Assembly: GCF_030936135.1 (NCBI RefSeq)
Contig: NC_082637.1
Span: forward strand, 868,001 to 932,000
DNA: 64,000 nucleotides
Source: Gavia stellata
Lineage: Eukaryota; Chordata; Aves; Gaviiformes; Gaviidae
Reading direction: 5' to 3'
Shown here: positions 32,287-43,929 of the stretch, one piece after another
How positions within the stretch are numbered: the stretch's first letter is position 1
Layout of the letters: each line of letters opens with the position of its first letter
Program-made: the position numbers and the translations under genes
The notes under the pieces: generated by a model
Seen by the model: only the letters and a program-made list of their open reading frames with translations
Databases searched by the model: none
Told to the model about the DNA's origin: nothing

Positions 32287-34472
32287 CAGTCAGGAGATGG
32301 AAGCAGCTCTGCTCCCGGGATGCCACTGCAACCGCCGCAGCTCCTGCACTCCCTGCCCTCGGGTTGTCGGGGAGAGTCGGAGGAGGGCGTGCAAAGAAAC
32401 GCACCACGGCTGTTTAACGCCCTTTTGGGTTCATACTGGTGTGTTTTGCAGTCCCAGACGGGACTCAAACACAAGCCAATAAACTGAGGTGGGTGCAGAA
32501 GGGTCTCACGCAGGTGGTGTGGGTCCCCCGGTGCCACGCGGGGTACAGCCAGCACCGTGGGTGCCCCGCCGTGGCTGCCAAGTGTGGACAGGAGCTTCTG
32601 CCGGGACAACGGGAGGATCCAGAGCATCGAATCCTCCTCAGATTCCTCGGCTGGGCGCGGTCGCTTCTCCGTCCCCTGGAAGCGCACGTTGCTGTGTGCG
32701 CAGGGGGCCTGGCCGTGGCTGCTCATGGGCTGTGCTGAGGATGCTCCGGCAGGTCTGCCAGGCGCCGGTTGGACCAGCCGCCCCGTTTGATGGGTCGGTG
32801 GGTAATGCCCAGCGTTCCCAGCACCCCTCGCTGCTGCGGCACAGCCCGGTGCCCACCAAGGCCAGTGGCTTCAGTGTCAGCGCAGCTGGGCAGCAGCAGA
32901 GCCAAAGGCGTCCCTTCGCCCAGGGGATTTTCTGCAGTGAAAGCATTTGCAGGAGAAGCCGAACAGCGTGCTGTACCGACACAGCCCGGCTGAAATCCTG
33001 CCACACACTCAGGTCATCCTTCAGCTTTTTGTCAGCTTAATGAAATGGTCCCATTTCCTTCTTCCAGATGTGCCCACTGCTAAGTGCCTGGAAAATGCAT
33101 TCCCGGGGGAATGATCCCGCAAGTGAAATGAAAATTACCTACTGTGGGCTGCATTAGTCTCAGTGTCATCGCTTTTATCCTTTTGCTGTTAAAGTGTTTT
33201 TACCCTTCCAATGGTCAGCTACCCTCCCGGCCCTTCCCTGGGACCGGCAGCCGTCCCAGCGGCACTCGCTCCCACGGTCCCCACCGCCACCTTCTCCCAG
33301 AGGAGACCCCTCTGCCGGGACGGTTTGCTACCCACGGCAGGAGCCCGGAGCGCTCCGTGGGGAGGGGGCTCGGGACAACGCACCCAACCCAGCTTGTTCC
33401 TTGCTCTCACCGCAGAGCCTGAGCACTGGGATCTGGTTTGGATCAAAGCCAAATCCGAGCGGGTGGGCTCCTTCCCCCGGGTGCGCGGGGACAGCGGGTT
33501 TAGGGTGAGGCTGCGTTGTCACTTCCATTGCCCCTGTATGCGGAGCAGCCGGTCGTAGCTGTGTGAGGGGAGCATGGGGCAGGGCGCCGGGGGAGATGCT
33601 CAGCCCTATGCCTGGTGGGTGCGCGAGCTGCCGGAAGCATGGGGCTCGGGGGGGGCTTGGTTCCCTCCCCTTCCTCGGGAGTCCCCATCGCACCCCGTGC
33701 CAGAGGGTGAAGGTGGAAAGGAGACTTGAACGGCGGCGTTCTGGGCTCTTTGACGCAAAATGCTGAAGAGGCAGGTCTGCTTTTATTTGCACCGGTAGCC
33801 ACTCAGCAAAGTTAAATGAAGCAGGGTAAATTTAATTAATGGCAGAATCTGGCTCAGTGTCGAGAGAGGGATGTGAAGAGAATGAGCATGAAAACGAATT
33901 CTTCTGTGATTTCATTAACCCCAAGGTTAAAAATCGGTGCTAAGGTTAGATTCAAGATAATAAAACCCGCAGTGCCTTTTTACTGGCGGCGGTGCTGCAG
34001 CCCCCCCCAGCTGCCCTGGGTGCAGCCTGCGGTGCTCACCCGGGGACGGGACTCGGCTCTTCCCGGGGGGCTGCAGGGTCCCCCCCAGGGCTGTGCCTGG
34101 GTGCCCCGAGGCGGCCGACCGGCAGCCCCTGCCAGCGGCTTCGGGTGGGCAGAGAGAGGAACGGCGTCTGGGGTGACTCTTCCAACGCTGCCAAAAGGTG
34201 AAGGAAGGAAAGGGCCATTTATGGGTTGGTTTTTTTTTTTTAAGAGATAAACACAGGAAAGTGGTTTTCCTTGTTCATTTGGTTTTGCATTTGGTCTACT
34301 TTTGATGAGATTACTCAAGGAGTAAAAACCAAAAAGATTTGCCTATAGCTGGAGTAAAATGAATGAATGACAGCAAACCTGCTACATTCTCCTTGCCCTG
34401 AAATTTCAGCTCGAGGAACCTCCTGCCTCCTCCAGTAGTGCTGCTTCAGGGAATGAAAGTGTGATCATTTAC

Positions 34473-34520
34473 TTAATTTCATGGTAAATTAAGATGCAGT
34501 GCATCATGTAATTCCATGAT
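34473..34520. repeat. Three abutting inverted repeats
   Basis: TTAATTT/AAATTAA (arms 34473-34479 and 34486-34492) is followed directly by GATGCA-G-TGCATC (34493-34505). Overlapping it is ATCATG/CATGAT (34503-34508 and 34515-34520). All three are perfect. The content is homeodomain- and POU-like, so a regulatory element is one possibility; function is unknown. Confidence 0.7.
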
Positions 34521-35861
34521 TTACATAAATATAAGGCTATTTCTTCTTTACAAACATCTTCACCGCTGTAATGTAGACCGCGAGTTACCACCGACTGAAC
34601 CAATTTTTGGAATTTTCTTGGGAAAACCAGAGGCCATTGGGAAAGGAAAAGGATAAAGAAGCTGAGGCTGATGACCTGTCTTTGCTGGTCCCTCCCTCAG
34701 CTGGTTGACCTGGGCAGCAGCGCGGGCCCCTCTGGGAGCCGTGTCAGTGACTGTTGCTGAAGGATGGGTGGTTCCTCAGATGAGTTACCCTCTCCGAACG
34801 GGACCTGATATGTCCTGGCCAGGCTGAGACGGGGTTTTGCACCCAAGTAATTAAGCTCTGCTTGTAAATGCAGTTGCTCCTGCCTGTCTCACCTGCGAGA
34901 CCCACACCCAACGCCCTCCCCCAAACTAGTGCTGAGATTAAAACGCCTGGAGAGAACGGTGGGAGCATGTGGGTCCCCCACCCAGGTACCGGCGCAGCAG
35001 GGGAAGGATGGGCCATGTTCCCGTCGCTTCCCCTCCCAAGTGCTGCCACCGCTGTCACCCCCTGCCCCGGGGGGCCAAGACCCTTTCGGTGGGAAGAAGG
35101 ATGCTCAGCAGGCAGCAGCGCTCATCCCACTTTCTTCTCTCGCTCTCAGCCTCTAGAGCAAAGCCGTATCATCACCCCCTGCTCAGGAGCTATGGCATTA
35201 CCAGACGCGAATGCAGCGCCGTTTCATTTTCAGTCAGCCTGCATAATTATAGGATTTTTCTTTACAAAAGACCTTGAATACTCCCATGGCAGAGCCCCAA
35301 GTCCCTGTCGTGCAAAGACCCTGAGCAGTGGCACCGCAGTCAATGCATATGCATTGTACCACGCATGATAAGCAGGAGGAGGAAAGGTTAATGCACCGGA
35401 AAGTCTGTGCGAGAGGAGGCCTGGGAGAGAAGGTTTGCAAAACGCTCCACTTGAGAAATCGTCTGTGGGATAATGAAGTTGCTTCTCTCCATGCTCTGCT
35501 TTGTCCCTACTCCATTATAATCCGTATCTGGCGCTAGCTGCATGAGCTGTGCTCGCAGAAGAATGTGTCAGATCTTTTTTCAAGTACATTTTGCTCATAC
35601 TTGGCCAGATCCTACACGCAACGCAGCCTTCTCGGGATGTGGTCCTACGTTAGTCTGCCTGTGCTCGGCTCTGCTTTCCCCTGCTGCACCCCTGACAGCG
35701 GTAAGAGCCCGCGCCCGCGCTGGGGGCCCGAGCAGCAAAGCTCCGCTCTCTCCCGTGGTGCAGGATCAGGCTGCGGTGAGCAGCTGGACTCTGGGAAGGC
35801 ACCTGGAAAAAGATACAGGAACTTTTCATCGCACAAGGAAGCAAAGGCGTTGTTTTCCTCC

Positions 35862-35867
35862 TTTATT
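35862..35867 (-). terminator. Candidate distal poly(A) signal of ONECUT2
   Basis: TTTATT on the + strand, so AATAAA on the - strand. The AT-rich, UTR-like sequence ends here on the low-coordinate side and GC-richer intergenic DNA begins. A GU/U-rich stretch (CCTTTGCTTCCTTGTG) follows on the - strand. More proximal minus-strand AATAAA copies are at 36030-36035, 38019-38024, 38811-38816 and 43019-43024, allowing alternative 3' ends. Confidence 0.5.
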
Positions 35868-36739
35868 GAACTTTGGCAAATAATATGTGTGGGGGGGTTT
35901 TACATCAATAGCTATAAATAAAAATTTGAAAGCAATGTAATACTTGTCATTAAGATAAAGGACATCTATTGGCACAAATCATTGAGTAAAAACCCTTTAA
36001 TGATAAAATAACATTCACTCTTTAGCTACTTTATTTGTCTGAAAAACTCAGCTTACACTCAGTTTAACATATCACCTTCCACAAAGTTAAAAAATGACAT
36101 AAAATGACATAATAAAATATACCTTAAATTTCATAATACAAGTACCTTGGCAAATTTTAGCAAGCTGGACCATCTACTGTTGGCCACAGTAGTGAACATT
36201 GTCATCGTCTCACATACCCCTTGTTGCCTTTGGACTGAAAAATGCAGGTGAGCTCAGCGTGTAGGTATTACAACAACTGCGTGTCGTCTGAGTAGTGTCT
36301 GGGATCTGCTAGCATGAGTTGAGTCTGCCGGAACAAATATCGAGTGCTTATTGCGGAAGAACATATAAAGCTTTCTGGAAGATTAAACACTATTACAATC
36401 ATTAACTGTCTTACAAAAAAAACCTATTTAAAATTCTCGTATTCATTACTGTCTTTGGCAGATAAATAAGAAAAAAAAATAAACAGACTATATTACAAAG
36501 CTTTCATTATCACAATCTACTGTATAAGGCCAAATAAAAATATGTTTCTTTGCACTAATGAAAGCACATCTCTAATATATCCTTAATGACAGACAATAGA
36601 AACACTCTACCGACGTTACTTCAGATACCTCGTTAGAAGACTGCGACTTTCCGATTCCCCAAGTGGCACTCTTCTACGCAGAGTAAAGTGTATTTAGTAG
36701 TTGATTTGGCTTTATGTCCAGTACGATCAGTGAGTCAGG

Positions 36740-37250
36740 GTTGCGTCGAGAGTCTGAAGCTGGGCCCGGGGATAAAAGACAATTTGCCGGTCCGCTAGCG
36801 GTACTGTAAAATCGGGGGTCTTGAGCGTGGAACCGGTTTAGGACGCGAGGGATAAATCAAAGGGCGTATAAAACGTTTGAAGAAATCTGAGCGCAGAGCG
36901 GAGCGGGGTGATGGGGCTGCCGGAGCCGGTGCTTGTGCTCCCTCCCGGTAGGGGTGCGGCAGCGGGGGGACCGGCTGGGCTGCGCGGGCAGGAGCCACGC
37001 GAGGGGTCTGGCTGCGCCGCCCGGGCTCGACGCCCCGCGACAGCCTTGTCCGTCGCGACAGGCGACGTGGCTGGGAGAGCGCTGCCGACCCCGAGCTCGC
37101 CTGTGTCCTGCCCAGTGCCTCGCAACACGCGGGATGACCGTCCTGGGCAGGAGCCGCAGGCGGGGCAAGGGCGGCAGCCGAGGCTCCCTAGCACGCCCGC
37201 CGCCCCGGCCGGTCCCCCGTGCCATGCCCGCGGGTCTGCCATAAAGCCAA
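36740..37250 (+). promoter_or_regulatory. CpG-rich patch with TATA-like box inside ONECUT2 3'UTR
   Basis: About 500 bases of dense CpG interrupt otherwise AT-rich sequence. On the + strand a TATAAAA lies at 36867-36873 within AGGGCG and ACG, placing a possible start near 36900. No convincing protein follows. It may be an orphan CpG island driving antisense RNA, or simply GC-rich UTR. Confidence 0.4.
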
Positions 37251-37438
37251 AGTAACTCCTGTTCCTGGGAAAAAACGCACAGTTGGCTCCGTTTTCAGCC
37301 AGACGTGTATTTTCAAGTGACTGACTTACGAATCGACTTGGCCGGGAAGAAGCTGCTAGTTGGCCAAACTTTTCCTCTAATACAAATTTGATTTAACTGG
37401 AATTCAATTTGAGTCTGTGTCTAAAACATCGATAGACG

Positions 37439-37462
37439 AGAACTGATGTAAATATCAGTTCT
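37439..37462 (-). repeat. Perfect 9-bp hairpin in ONECUT2 3'UTR
   Basis: Arms AGAACTGAT (37439-37447) and ATCAGTTCT (37454-37462) are exact reverse complements around a 6-nt loop. Confidence 0.8.
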
Positions 37463-38159
37463 TATCAGTACTTAATCCTAGGAGGCAAAACTGTGCATGT
37501 TTTCACAGCTTAAATGTATACACAACTGCGCCACGACCGCTAACAGATAACAGGCTCCATGCATAAATAAATACCATCAAACCAAAAGACCTATTTTCAA
37601 ATTCAAAAAAAGAAGTTGCCATTAAGAACCACGATGCATCACACTGCTAAGGTTTTGCCTCATGCATAAAAATGGTAGCGCTGATTGGCAGTTGCTAATG
37701 ATAATACTACACCGTCACACAGAACAATTAGCTGTTCAGACCAAGTAGCACAAATGTAGAAAATAATCTTTTTTTTTCTTTTTTTTTTCAACAGAGCAAA
37801 TTAACACAGATTGTTTCTTCAGCAAAATATGAAACTGTAAACTTTGGGCTCATTCTGCAACTTTTCCCCAATCCGTAATAAACAAAAAAACCCAACGGGA
37901 AGAAAGACTGACGTACATTTTTAAGCGCACCTTTTCCGTCTATTACAAAAGCACAACCTAAAACGTATAAAGCTTTTTCTTTTTTAAATCACAGTTACCA
38001 AAAAGAAACAGTGAATAATTTATTACATACGCTATAATAACATTACTCTAAACAACTATTCTCTATGAGGTATATCTGAGAAAATTCGGTAAGGGATTGC
38101 ACGGTCTGCGTTGCCAACATGCCCAGTTTTATATTAAAGCTTCGGAACCATGAAGAAAT

Positions 38160-38408
38160 AGAGAAGGAAAAGGGGAAGGAGAAGGAGAGGGAGAGGAAGA
38201 GAGAGAGGGAGAAGGAGAAGGAGAAGGAGAAGGAGAAGGAGAAGGAGAAGGAGAAGGAGAAGGAGAAGGAGAAGGAGAAGGAGAAGGAGAAGGAGAAGGA
38301 GAAGGAGAAGGAGAAGGAGAAGGAGAAGGAGAAGGAGAAGGAGAAGGAGAAGGAGAAGGAGAAGGAGAAGGAGAAGGAGAAGGAGAAGGAGAAGGAGAAG
38401 GAGAGGAG
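38160..38408 (+). repeat. (GAGAAG)n microsatellite, 249-base pure purine tract
   Basis: The + strand is purine only from 38160 to 38408. The stretch 38209-38400 is 32 perfect GAGAAG units, preceded by imperfect GGAGAA-type units. In a minus-strand ONECUT2 RNA this is a long CU-rich tract. As DNA it has mirror symmetry suited to triplex formation. The open frames over it are repeat artefacts. Confidence 0.97.
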
Positions 38409-38409
38409 C

Positions 38410-38416
38410 CTTTGGT
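38410..38416 (-). promoter_or_regulatory. miR-9 7-mer site
   Basis: CTTTGGT on the + strand, so ACCAAAG in the ONECUT2 RNA, complementary to miR-9-5p nucleotides 2-8. It immediately borders the purine repeat. A second 7-mer lies at 38569-38575, seven bases from a miR-124 7-mer (AAGGCAC, 38582-38588). Confidence 0.5.
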
Positions 38417-38823
38417 ATTATTAGGAGTTTTGTTCTTTGCAGGGCTGCATTGCAAAGCACCACAGTACAAAAAGCCCACCGGGTACGATTCGGCGGCCCA
38501 GTTGAAGCTGAGGTATTCACAGGAAGATAAAAAAAAGCACAGAGAGGTCTAGACTGGCAAAATCGTTGCTTTGGTTCAAGCAAGGCACTCGTCCCGTGGT
38601 AATGTTACACTTTGCAAGTGAAGCGTGAGTCCGGTAAGAGACGCGATTGCTGCAGAGGACCCTGCCAGCTCTGGGGATTTTCTGTGTCCAGCCTGCACCC
38701 GCCTGTGCGGTGCAGGGGGTGGCGAGGGGCACGGCGGGACGGTTTCACCTACCACAAGGACAGATCGTCTCCTCCACGCCCAGAAGGCATCCTGAGAATT
38801 ATTATAGCTTTTTATTGAAGGAA

Positions 38824-38842
38824 TATATATATATATATAGAT
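38824..38842. repeat. Short (TA)n microsatellite
   Basis: A run of alternating TA about 17 bases long followed by GATATA, in the presumed ONECUT2 3'UTR next to a minus-strand AATAAA. Confidence 0.8.
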
Positions 38843-39900
38843 ATAAAAAGCACACTTGTCAAGTCCCTATCTTTTCCAATACAGACTTCAACGCAAAAAG
38901 AAATACAAAATAAAAGGCAACACTTAATTAAGGTGGAGCTTTTGTGTTGAGCTGTTGGTAATCTGTCTACGTGAATCCAAGGGCATTGCTCAGGCAGATT
39001 TCTTAGGGAAAGGCTCAAGCCCTGCGGCAGACGGCGGCGCCGGCTCAGGGCCCCGTCCCTCCCTGGGATGCGGCTCACCGGGGCTCAGCACCGACGCGGG
39101 GTCTCGCCAGCGCGGGGGATGCTGGGCTGGGGCGAGCGGCACCTGCCCTGGCCGTCGTTAAATCAAGGCGCTTGTACCCGTGCGGGGCCGGCCCAGAGAT
39201 TTATAAACCAGCTTTCAAGCTCAGCCGAAAGTGCGTACCTGCGGTCTGAATGAGTGGGGTTTCTATCTTAAACTTCCCTCCCCGCCAGCGCTCACCTTCT
39301 CGTCGCTTTTCCTGCGGAACAGGCTCTGCTAATGGCAGGATTAGGGGGGCTCCCAGAGAAAAGCTGAACTTGTGTCTGAAGGGGCCCCTGGGGAGCTGCG
39401 GAGGTACAGAGCGGTGGGAAGAGCAAGCAGTGCCCAGGAGCGGGTTCAGCTCATCAGAGCACTTGGTTCAGTCGTCTAAACAGGAAAAAACAGGCTAAAA
39501 GAAACAAATGCCAAAGGGCACCCCTAATTCCCCAAGGACAACCAACCAACTTTTAAGTAGTCACTTAGGAACATGGTACTAATGGAGCTTAATGTAGCTT
39601 TGTTTCATTGCTAACTTGAGAAAAAGAATTAATTGATTTTCGTAGGAAAACTGCAATTGCAAACAACAACAACAAAACGTAAGCAGGAGAGAGCAGCCGC
39701 TGCATCTGCTGTGCCCGCCGGCTTCGGTGGAGACGCGGCGTGCGCACGTGGGCCAGGCGGAACCGGGCTGCCTCCGAGCAAAGGGCTTGCTGCTTGGTGA
39801 AGAGATGGCCAAAACTAAGAAGAATCCCCCTCCCTTCGGCCCAGCTGTCAGCAGCGGGCTCTGCTAGCGGGGGTCCCACCGAGCCGCCCGTTAGATTGTG

Positions 39901-39922
39901 TTCAAGCATGGCCTTGCTTGAA
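39901..39922 (-). repeat. Perfect 8-bp hairpin in ONECUT2 3'UTR
   Basis: Arms TTCAAGCA (39901-39908) and TGCTTGAA (39915-39922) around a 6-nt loop. A POU octamer ATGCAAAT follows at 39956-39963. Confidence 0.8.
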
Positions 39923-40212
39923 AATAGTAATTCCTAATGCTAATTGCTGCTGCTGATGCAAATGCAGACCATAAATCCTTAAGCAGGGCTTCTGCAGGTG
40001 GCAGCACGCAGACCCCTTTCCCCAAGGAATCGGCCAACGGGCAAAGCCTGGATTCGTCTGCAGGTCAACACAACTGCTCCAGCCACCGGAATTTGGCGTG
40101 GGGAAGGGCGTGAAATGGTTTCACGTCTCCAAACACTTTTGGCTGGCAGGAAGGCGTAAAGGAAACACAGAAAATGTCATCACCAGAATTGGCAGCTTCC
40201 ACAAGAAGTATT

Positions 40213-40389
40213 TCTTTGGGTATCTGGGTGGCAGCTGTACATTACTGTAGGTAGGAGAGAAGAGTTGAAACTATAAAAGAGCACAAGCAAAATGCAGACC
40301 GCACAGAGAAAGAAATCTTTGGTATCTTTGGTATCATCAACACGATTAAAATTACAAATGGAAAAAGTCAGTGAGGTAGCCTCTTTGGT
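40213..40389 (-). promoter_or_regulatory. Cluster of miR-9 sites with a let-7 site
   Basis: On the + strand TCTTTGGT (the image of an 8-mer miR-9 site) occurs at 40316-40323, 40325-40332 and 40382-40389. The first two are one base apart. At 40213 TCTTTGGGTATCT differs from the first 13 nt of miR-9 at only one position. TGAGGTAG, the image of a let-7 8-mer, is at 40372-40379, two bases from the third miR-9 site. ONECUT2 is an established miR-9 target in mammals; use in this species is inferred. Confidence 0.75.
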
Positions 40390-41121
40390 TCTCACTAGAA
40401 ATAGAAAGGTTTTTTCTTTTTTTCTTTTTTCCTTTTTTTTTTCTTTTTTCTTTTTTTTACACACACAGAAGTTCATTCTTGGAAGCAGCTAGTTTAAGGG
40501 TTTCTCTCTTTTTGCTTGGCATGTATTATTTTTCCCCCAGCTTAAGTTTTAAGAAGCCACAAAGTTCAGGCAAAGTATCCCAGTGTCTTTTTTTTCTCCT
40601 ATTGTTTCTGAATGCACAGTTTTAGGTTGAATATTCATTGCTTGTCCTCAAAATTCGCTCTGTTGTTCTTACAGAAAATCAGCTGTAGTGCTTTAAAGGT
40701 AATTCTAAATAAAATATAAAAACTATACAAGGGCATCCTCAGATGATGACGAATAAGTTAAATAAATAAGTTATATTATGAATATGTGCCTTTATGTGCC
40801 GTAATAAAGGTACGTTGCACTTTCTAATCAGATGGGAAGAGATTAACTTAAATAATGTAAACTTTGATATTTAAACAATTAAAATTAATTAAAAGAAGAA
40901 ATTAAAACTAGACTCCTGTTTTATGTAACTCATTATTTTTCTCCTGTCTGTAACAGAACCTGGCTGCTCTATGAAGCAATGCTAACTTTTAAGTGTCTTC
41001 ACTAAGATAGCCTTCGCATCTCTGATGCGCTACGACAGTAAAATGGATAAATAAGCAAAATTAACCCCAAATTAATTAATAAATGATTGAATTAAATAGT
41101 TACAAATAACTAACATTGGAG

Positions 41122-41218
41122 CCTGATCCTTCAGTCTGTATTCAGGCAGAACTCCCATTGAATTTTAAAGCTAAAATGAAACTCAATGGGATTTAGACTG
41201 AACAGAGATTTCAGGACC
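41122..41218. repeat. Imperfect fold-back (palindromic) repeat, MITE-like
   Basis: The left arm (41122-41161, ending ACTCCCATTGA) and right arm (41184-41218, starting TCAATGGGATTTAGACTGAA) are diverged reverse complements over about 30 bases around a short AT-rich loop. The CTCCCATTGA/TCAATGGG core with flanking TTCAG and CCTGAT blocks resembles palindromic elements I recall as scattered in reptile and bird genomes. Family name not certain. Confidence 0.55.
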
Positions 41219-43929
41219 TACTCTGAGACTAAATTAAATAAATTACATTATTGATAGATAATATATTGGGTTAAAACCCACAAGTGTCTGGAAAAAAAAT
41301 AAAACCATTTTAAGCTTTGCCTTTTTAAAAAATTTAAACAATAAAAATTCCCCTTAATAAATATAAAGGAGGCCAAGTATAAAGTTTCCCCATGTCTTAA
41401 AAATACTTAGGTATTGTGACAAGCAAGAAAAACATTGGGTTTCGTCCGCAGCTAGCACACTCTTTGCAATACCATGTCGTTACCGTGTCTCGCTTTGGAA
41501 GAGGAGATCCCTATTCCCTTATGCAGGTTTGAGCGTAGTTTGCTGGTTTAGTCCTTCTCAGGTCTTTGGATTCAGCTTTAGGTAAGAGAGATCCAGAGTA
41601 AAGCTATTCAACCGAAGTCATCAAACACATTCTTTGTTCCTTCACGGGTGATCAAGCAATATCCAAGGTTTCTTGAAAGTTGAATTCATCTTGGATGTGC
41701 CCATGGTAGTAACTCCAAGTACACGGTACGGAAGATGCTGGGTTACTATCTGTACACACTAGTCTTTCGTATCAGAATAAATAAAAGGAACAAGTTACAT
41801 TATGCGGCTCTATAGATTCATAAATACATGGCATATAAACGTAACATATCTATTTGAGTTTTTTTTAGTATGGGCAGAATAGAGCACACATTCTGCTCAT
41901 ACGTGTACGTACAAATATATCTACCCACAGCATATGCTATCGACACTCCTCTTCTGAGATAGCTGCTACATAAAAGCCTACAAGAGTTGACAGTGAAATG
42001 GAAGACATAACATAGGGCCATGAAAGATGCAGGGATAAAAAATGCAGCAGTATTTTTAGATGTTCAGATGAAAATGATTTTTGACAAATATGGAGGGAAC
42101 ATGGCCGTCAGTATATTTGCAATCCCCAGCACAGAGAAGCCTCACGCATTTTGCTAAACAAATGCCACAGTGCGGGCAGTAAGGTCAGCCTCAGCACTAC
42201 TCAGTGTAATTACATTGTTCCCGGCATGAGACTGTGGATCAACATTTGAAAGACCAAGGTGAGAATTTAAGCCATAATATTGCATAAGAGGAACTCCCAC
42301 AATTTGGAGAAAATTAGTAATTTCCTTGAAGATACATTTTTTTTATAATTCAGCAGTTGATCTGGACTTACGTCGTTACAGCTATTGGTATGAACCCTGA
42401 ACAGAAACAAAAAGCACACAAAGTCTTTGCTCATGCACTTCCCAAGAAGCGCAGGGCAGGCTCCCCGCTGCCTCTAAGGACGGTGGTAGGCGGGAGGCAA
42501 AACCGTCAGTCCGTGGATGTCCCTAATGTGAAGTGTCCCACGTGCCCATCTCCGCGGGGGGACACCGACTGCCAAGCGCACGCCTTAGAGGACGCCTGGG
42601 ACTCCCCTCGCCCGAGATGCACTTCTCTGCCTTGCGGCTGCAGTAGCGGAAGGGGGGGTAAGGGACGGCGGACCAGGTTTCACCGGTGGCGTGTCACCTC
42701 CCGCAGTGGTTACAGGGCCGGCATGGAATGGAGCATGAGAAAAGCGACCGAAACCCAGCATCACCCGACGCTGCTGCAGGTTGCGGGAGGACACTTTCAG
42801 AATGAGACGTTTCCCATGAGGCCAACGCCACGTTCAAAATGCACATGGGGAGGCTGGTTTGCGTGGACCCTCTTGGATGGGAACGAGGGTCAAACTTCAA
42901 CACGACCAAACCACCTCAGCTGGGCCCTGCTCTACAGCAAGCTGACTCAGATCTTCTCCCTCAAACACCCAGAGGCATTGGTACGCATCAGCCCTGACCT
43001 GAACCATTTTTTGGCAGCTTTATTCCATGTCTGATTGCAAGGCTTCTTTGGATCATTTTTGAATCACGCACAATCTGTCTGGGAAATCTATGCTGAAGGG
43101 TGTTTTGATTCCCAGAGCTGGTATGTGCTGTCAGTTTAGTTGCTGCGAGGATCCTGAATTTGCTTTTCAGAAACCTTTCCTGTCCTGAGCAGACAGGGCT
43201 TTTTGATTTTCTTTTTTTTTTAAATGTAAAAACTGGAAGATGACTGCAGCAGTTTTGAAAAGTAGTTAAAAAGAAGCCTTCATTTAAGTGTAGAGATGGA
43301 GCAAAATGGTACCGTGGTGCTCCACCTCTGAAGATAAATTTGGACCTAGGTCCGTGTGTCATGACTTGGATCATCATGACTTTGATCAACCACCGTAATG
43401 TGTCTAATACGTCAAAACGAACTACTGAACTGCCACACGAACTGCTGAAACCTCAATTATGGTTCAGATCGGGATCTGATCTCAGTGAGCCAAGCTGTGG
43501 CAGCGGTCAGCACTTACAATGACATAAATTGGTACATATATTGCAAGTTTTATCCCTGGGAAAGAGAAAGAAGGGTGTAGGTTAGTCAACCGATTTCACG
43601 TACAGAAGGATGGGTGTTCAAAGCTCTAGACATACAGGAGAGCAACTCTACCCGACAAAACAAGTCATACCCAACGGACACATTTTTCCTACGTGGCTCT
43701 GGAGAGAGGAGACGTACCAGCGTAGTATCCCAACATCTTGCACTTGGAGTCCATGCAGCTCTTGGAGAGATCCCGTGTGGGGCAGAAACAGGAAAAACAT
43801 AAATAAACCCACCCTTTTGGTTGCTCAAAGAAACAGAAATGATTACCTGTACACAGATCAATGGTGCTATATGCATTTAGTCGTGCAAGAGGAGACAATG
43901 AACTGAAACAAAAGTAGTGAGAATCCTCA

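Larger units (their letters stand above)
26401..35840. other. Intergenic DNA between convergent FECH and ONECUT2
   Basis: Mostly GC-rich unique sequence with AT-rich islets near 28320-28560, 33800-33990 and 34220-34620. None of the many open frames shows a domain, signal peptide or splice partner that I recognise, and most are GC-driven. A small minisatellite is at 32204-32286 and a palindrome cluster at 34473-34520. Confidence 0.5.

Noticed and set aside
32032..32482. Overlapping plus-strand frames of 112-151 codons
   Set aside because: They run through the 22-bp minisatellite and GC-rich DNA, with no homology or splice signals.
36908..37255. Plus-strand 115-codon frame downstream of the TATA-like box
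   Set aside because: Low-complexity Gly/Arg/Pro product opposite a frame of equal length on the other strand; the promoter idea is kept as a finding, the protein is not.
38119..38583. Open frames encoding KEKEKE, SPSPSP and poly-Leu
   Set aside because: These are all readings of the GAGAAG microsatellite, which is open in every frame because its length unit is a multiple of three without stops.
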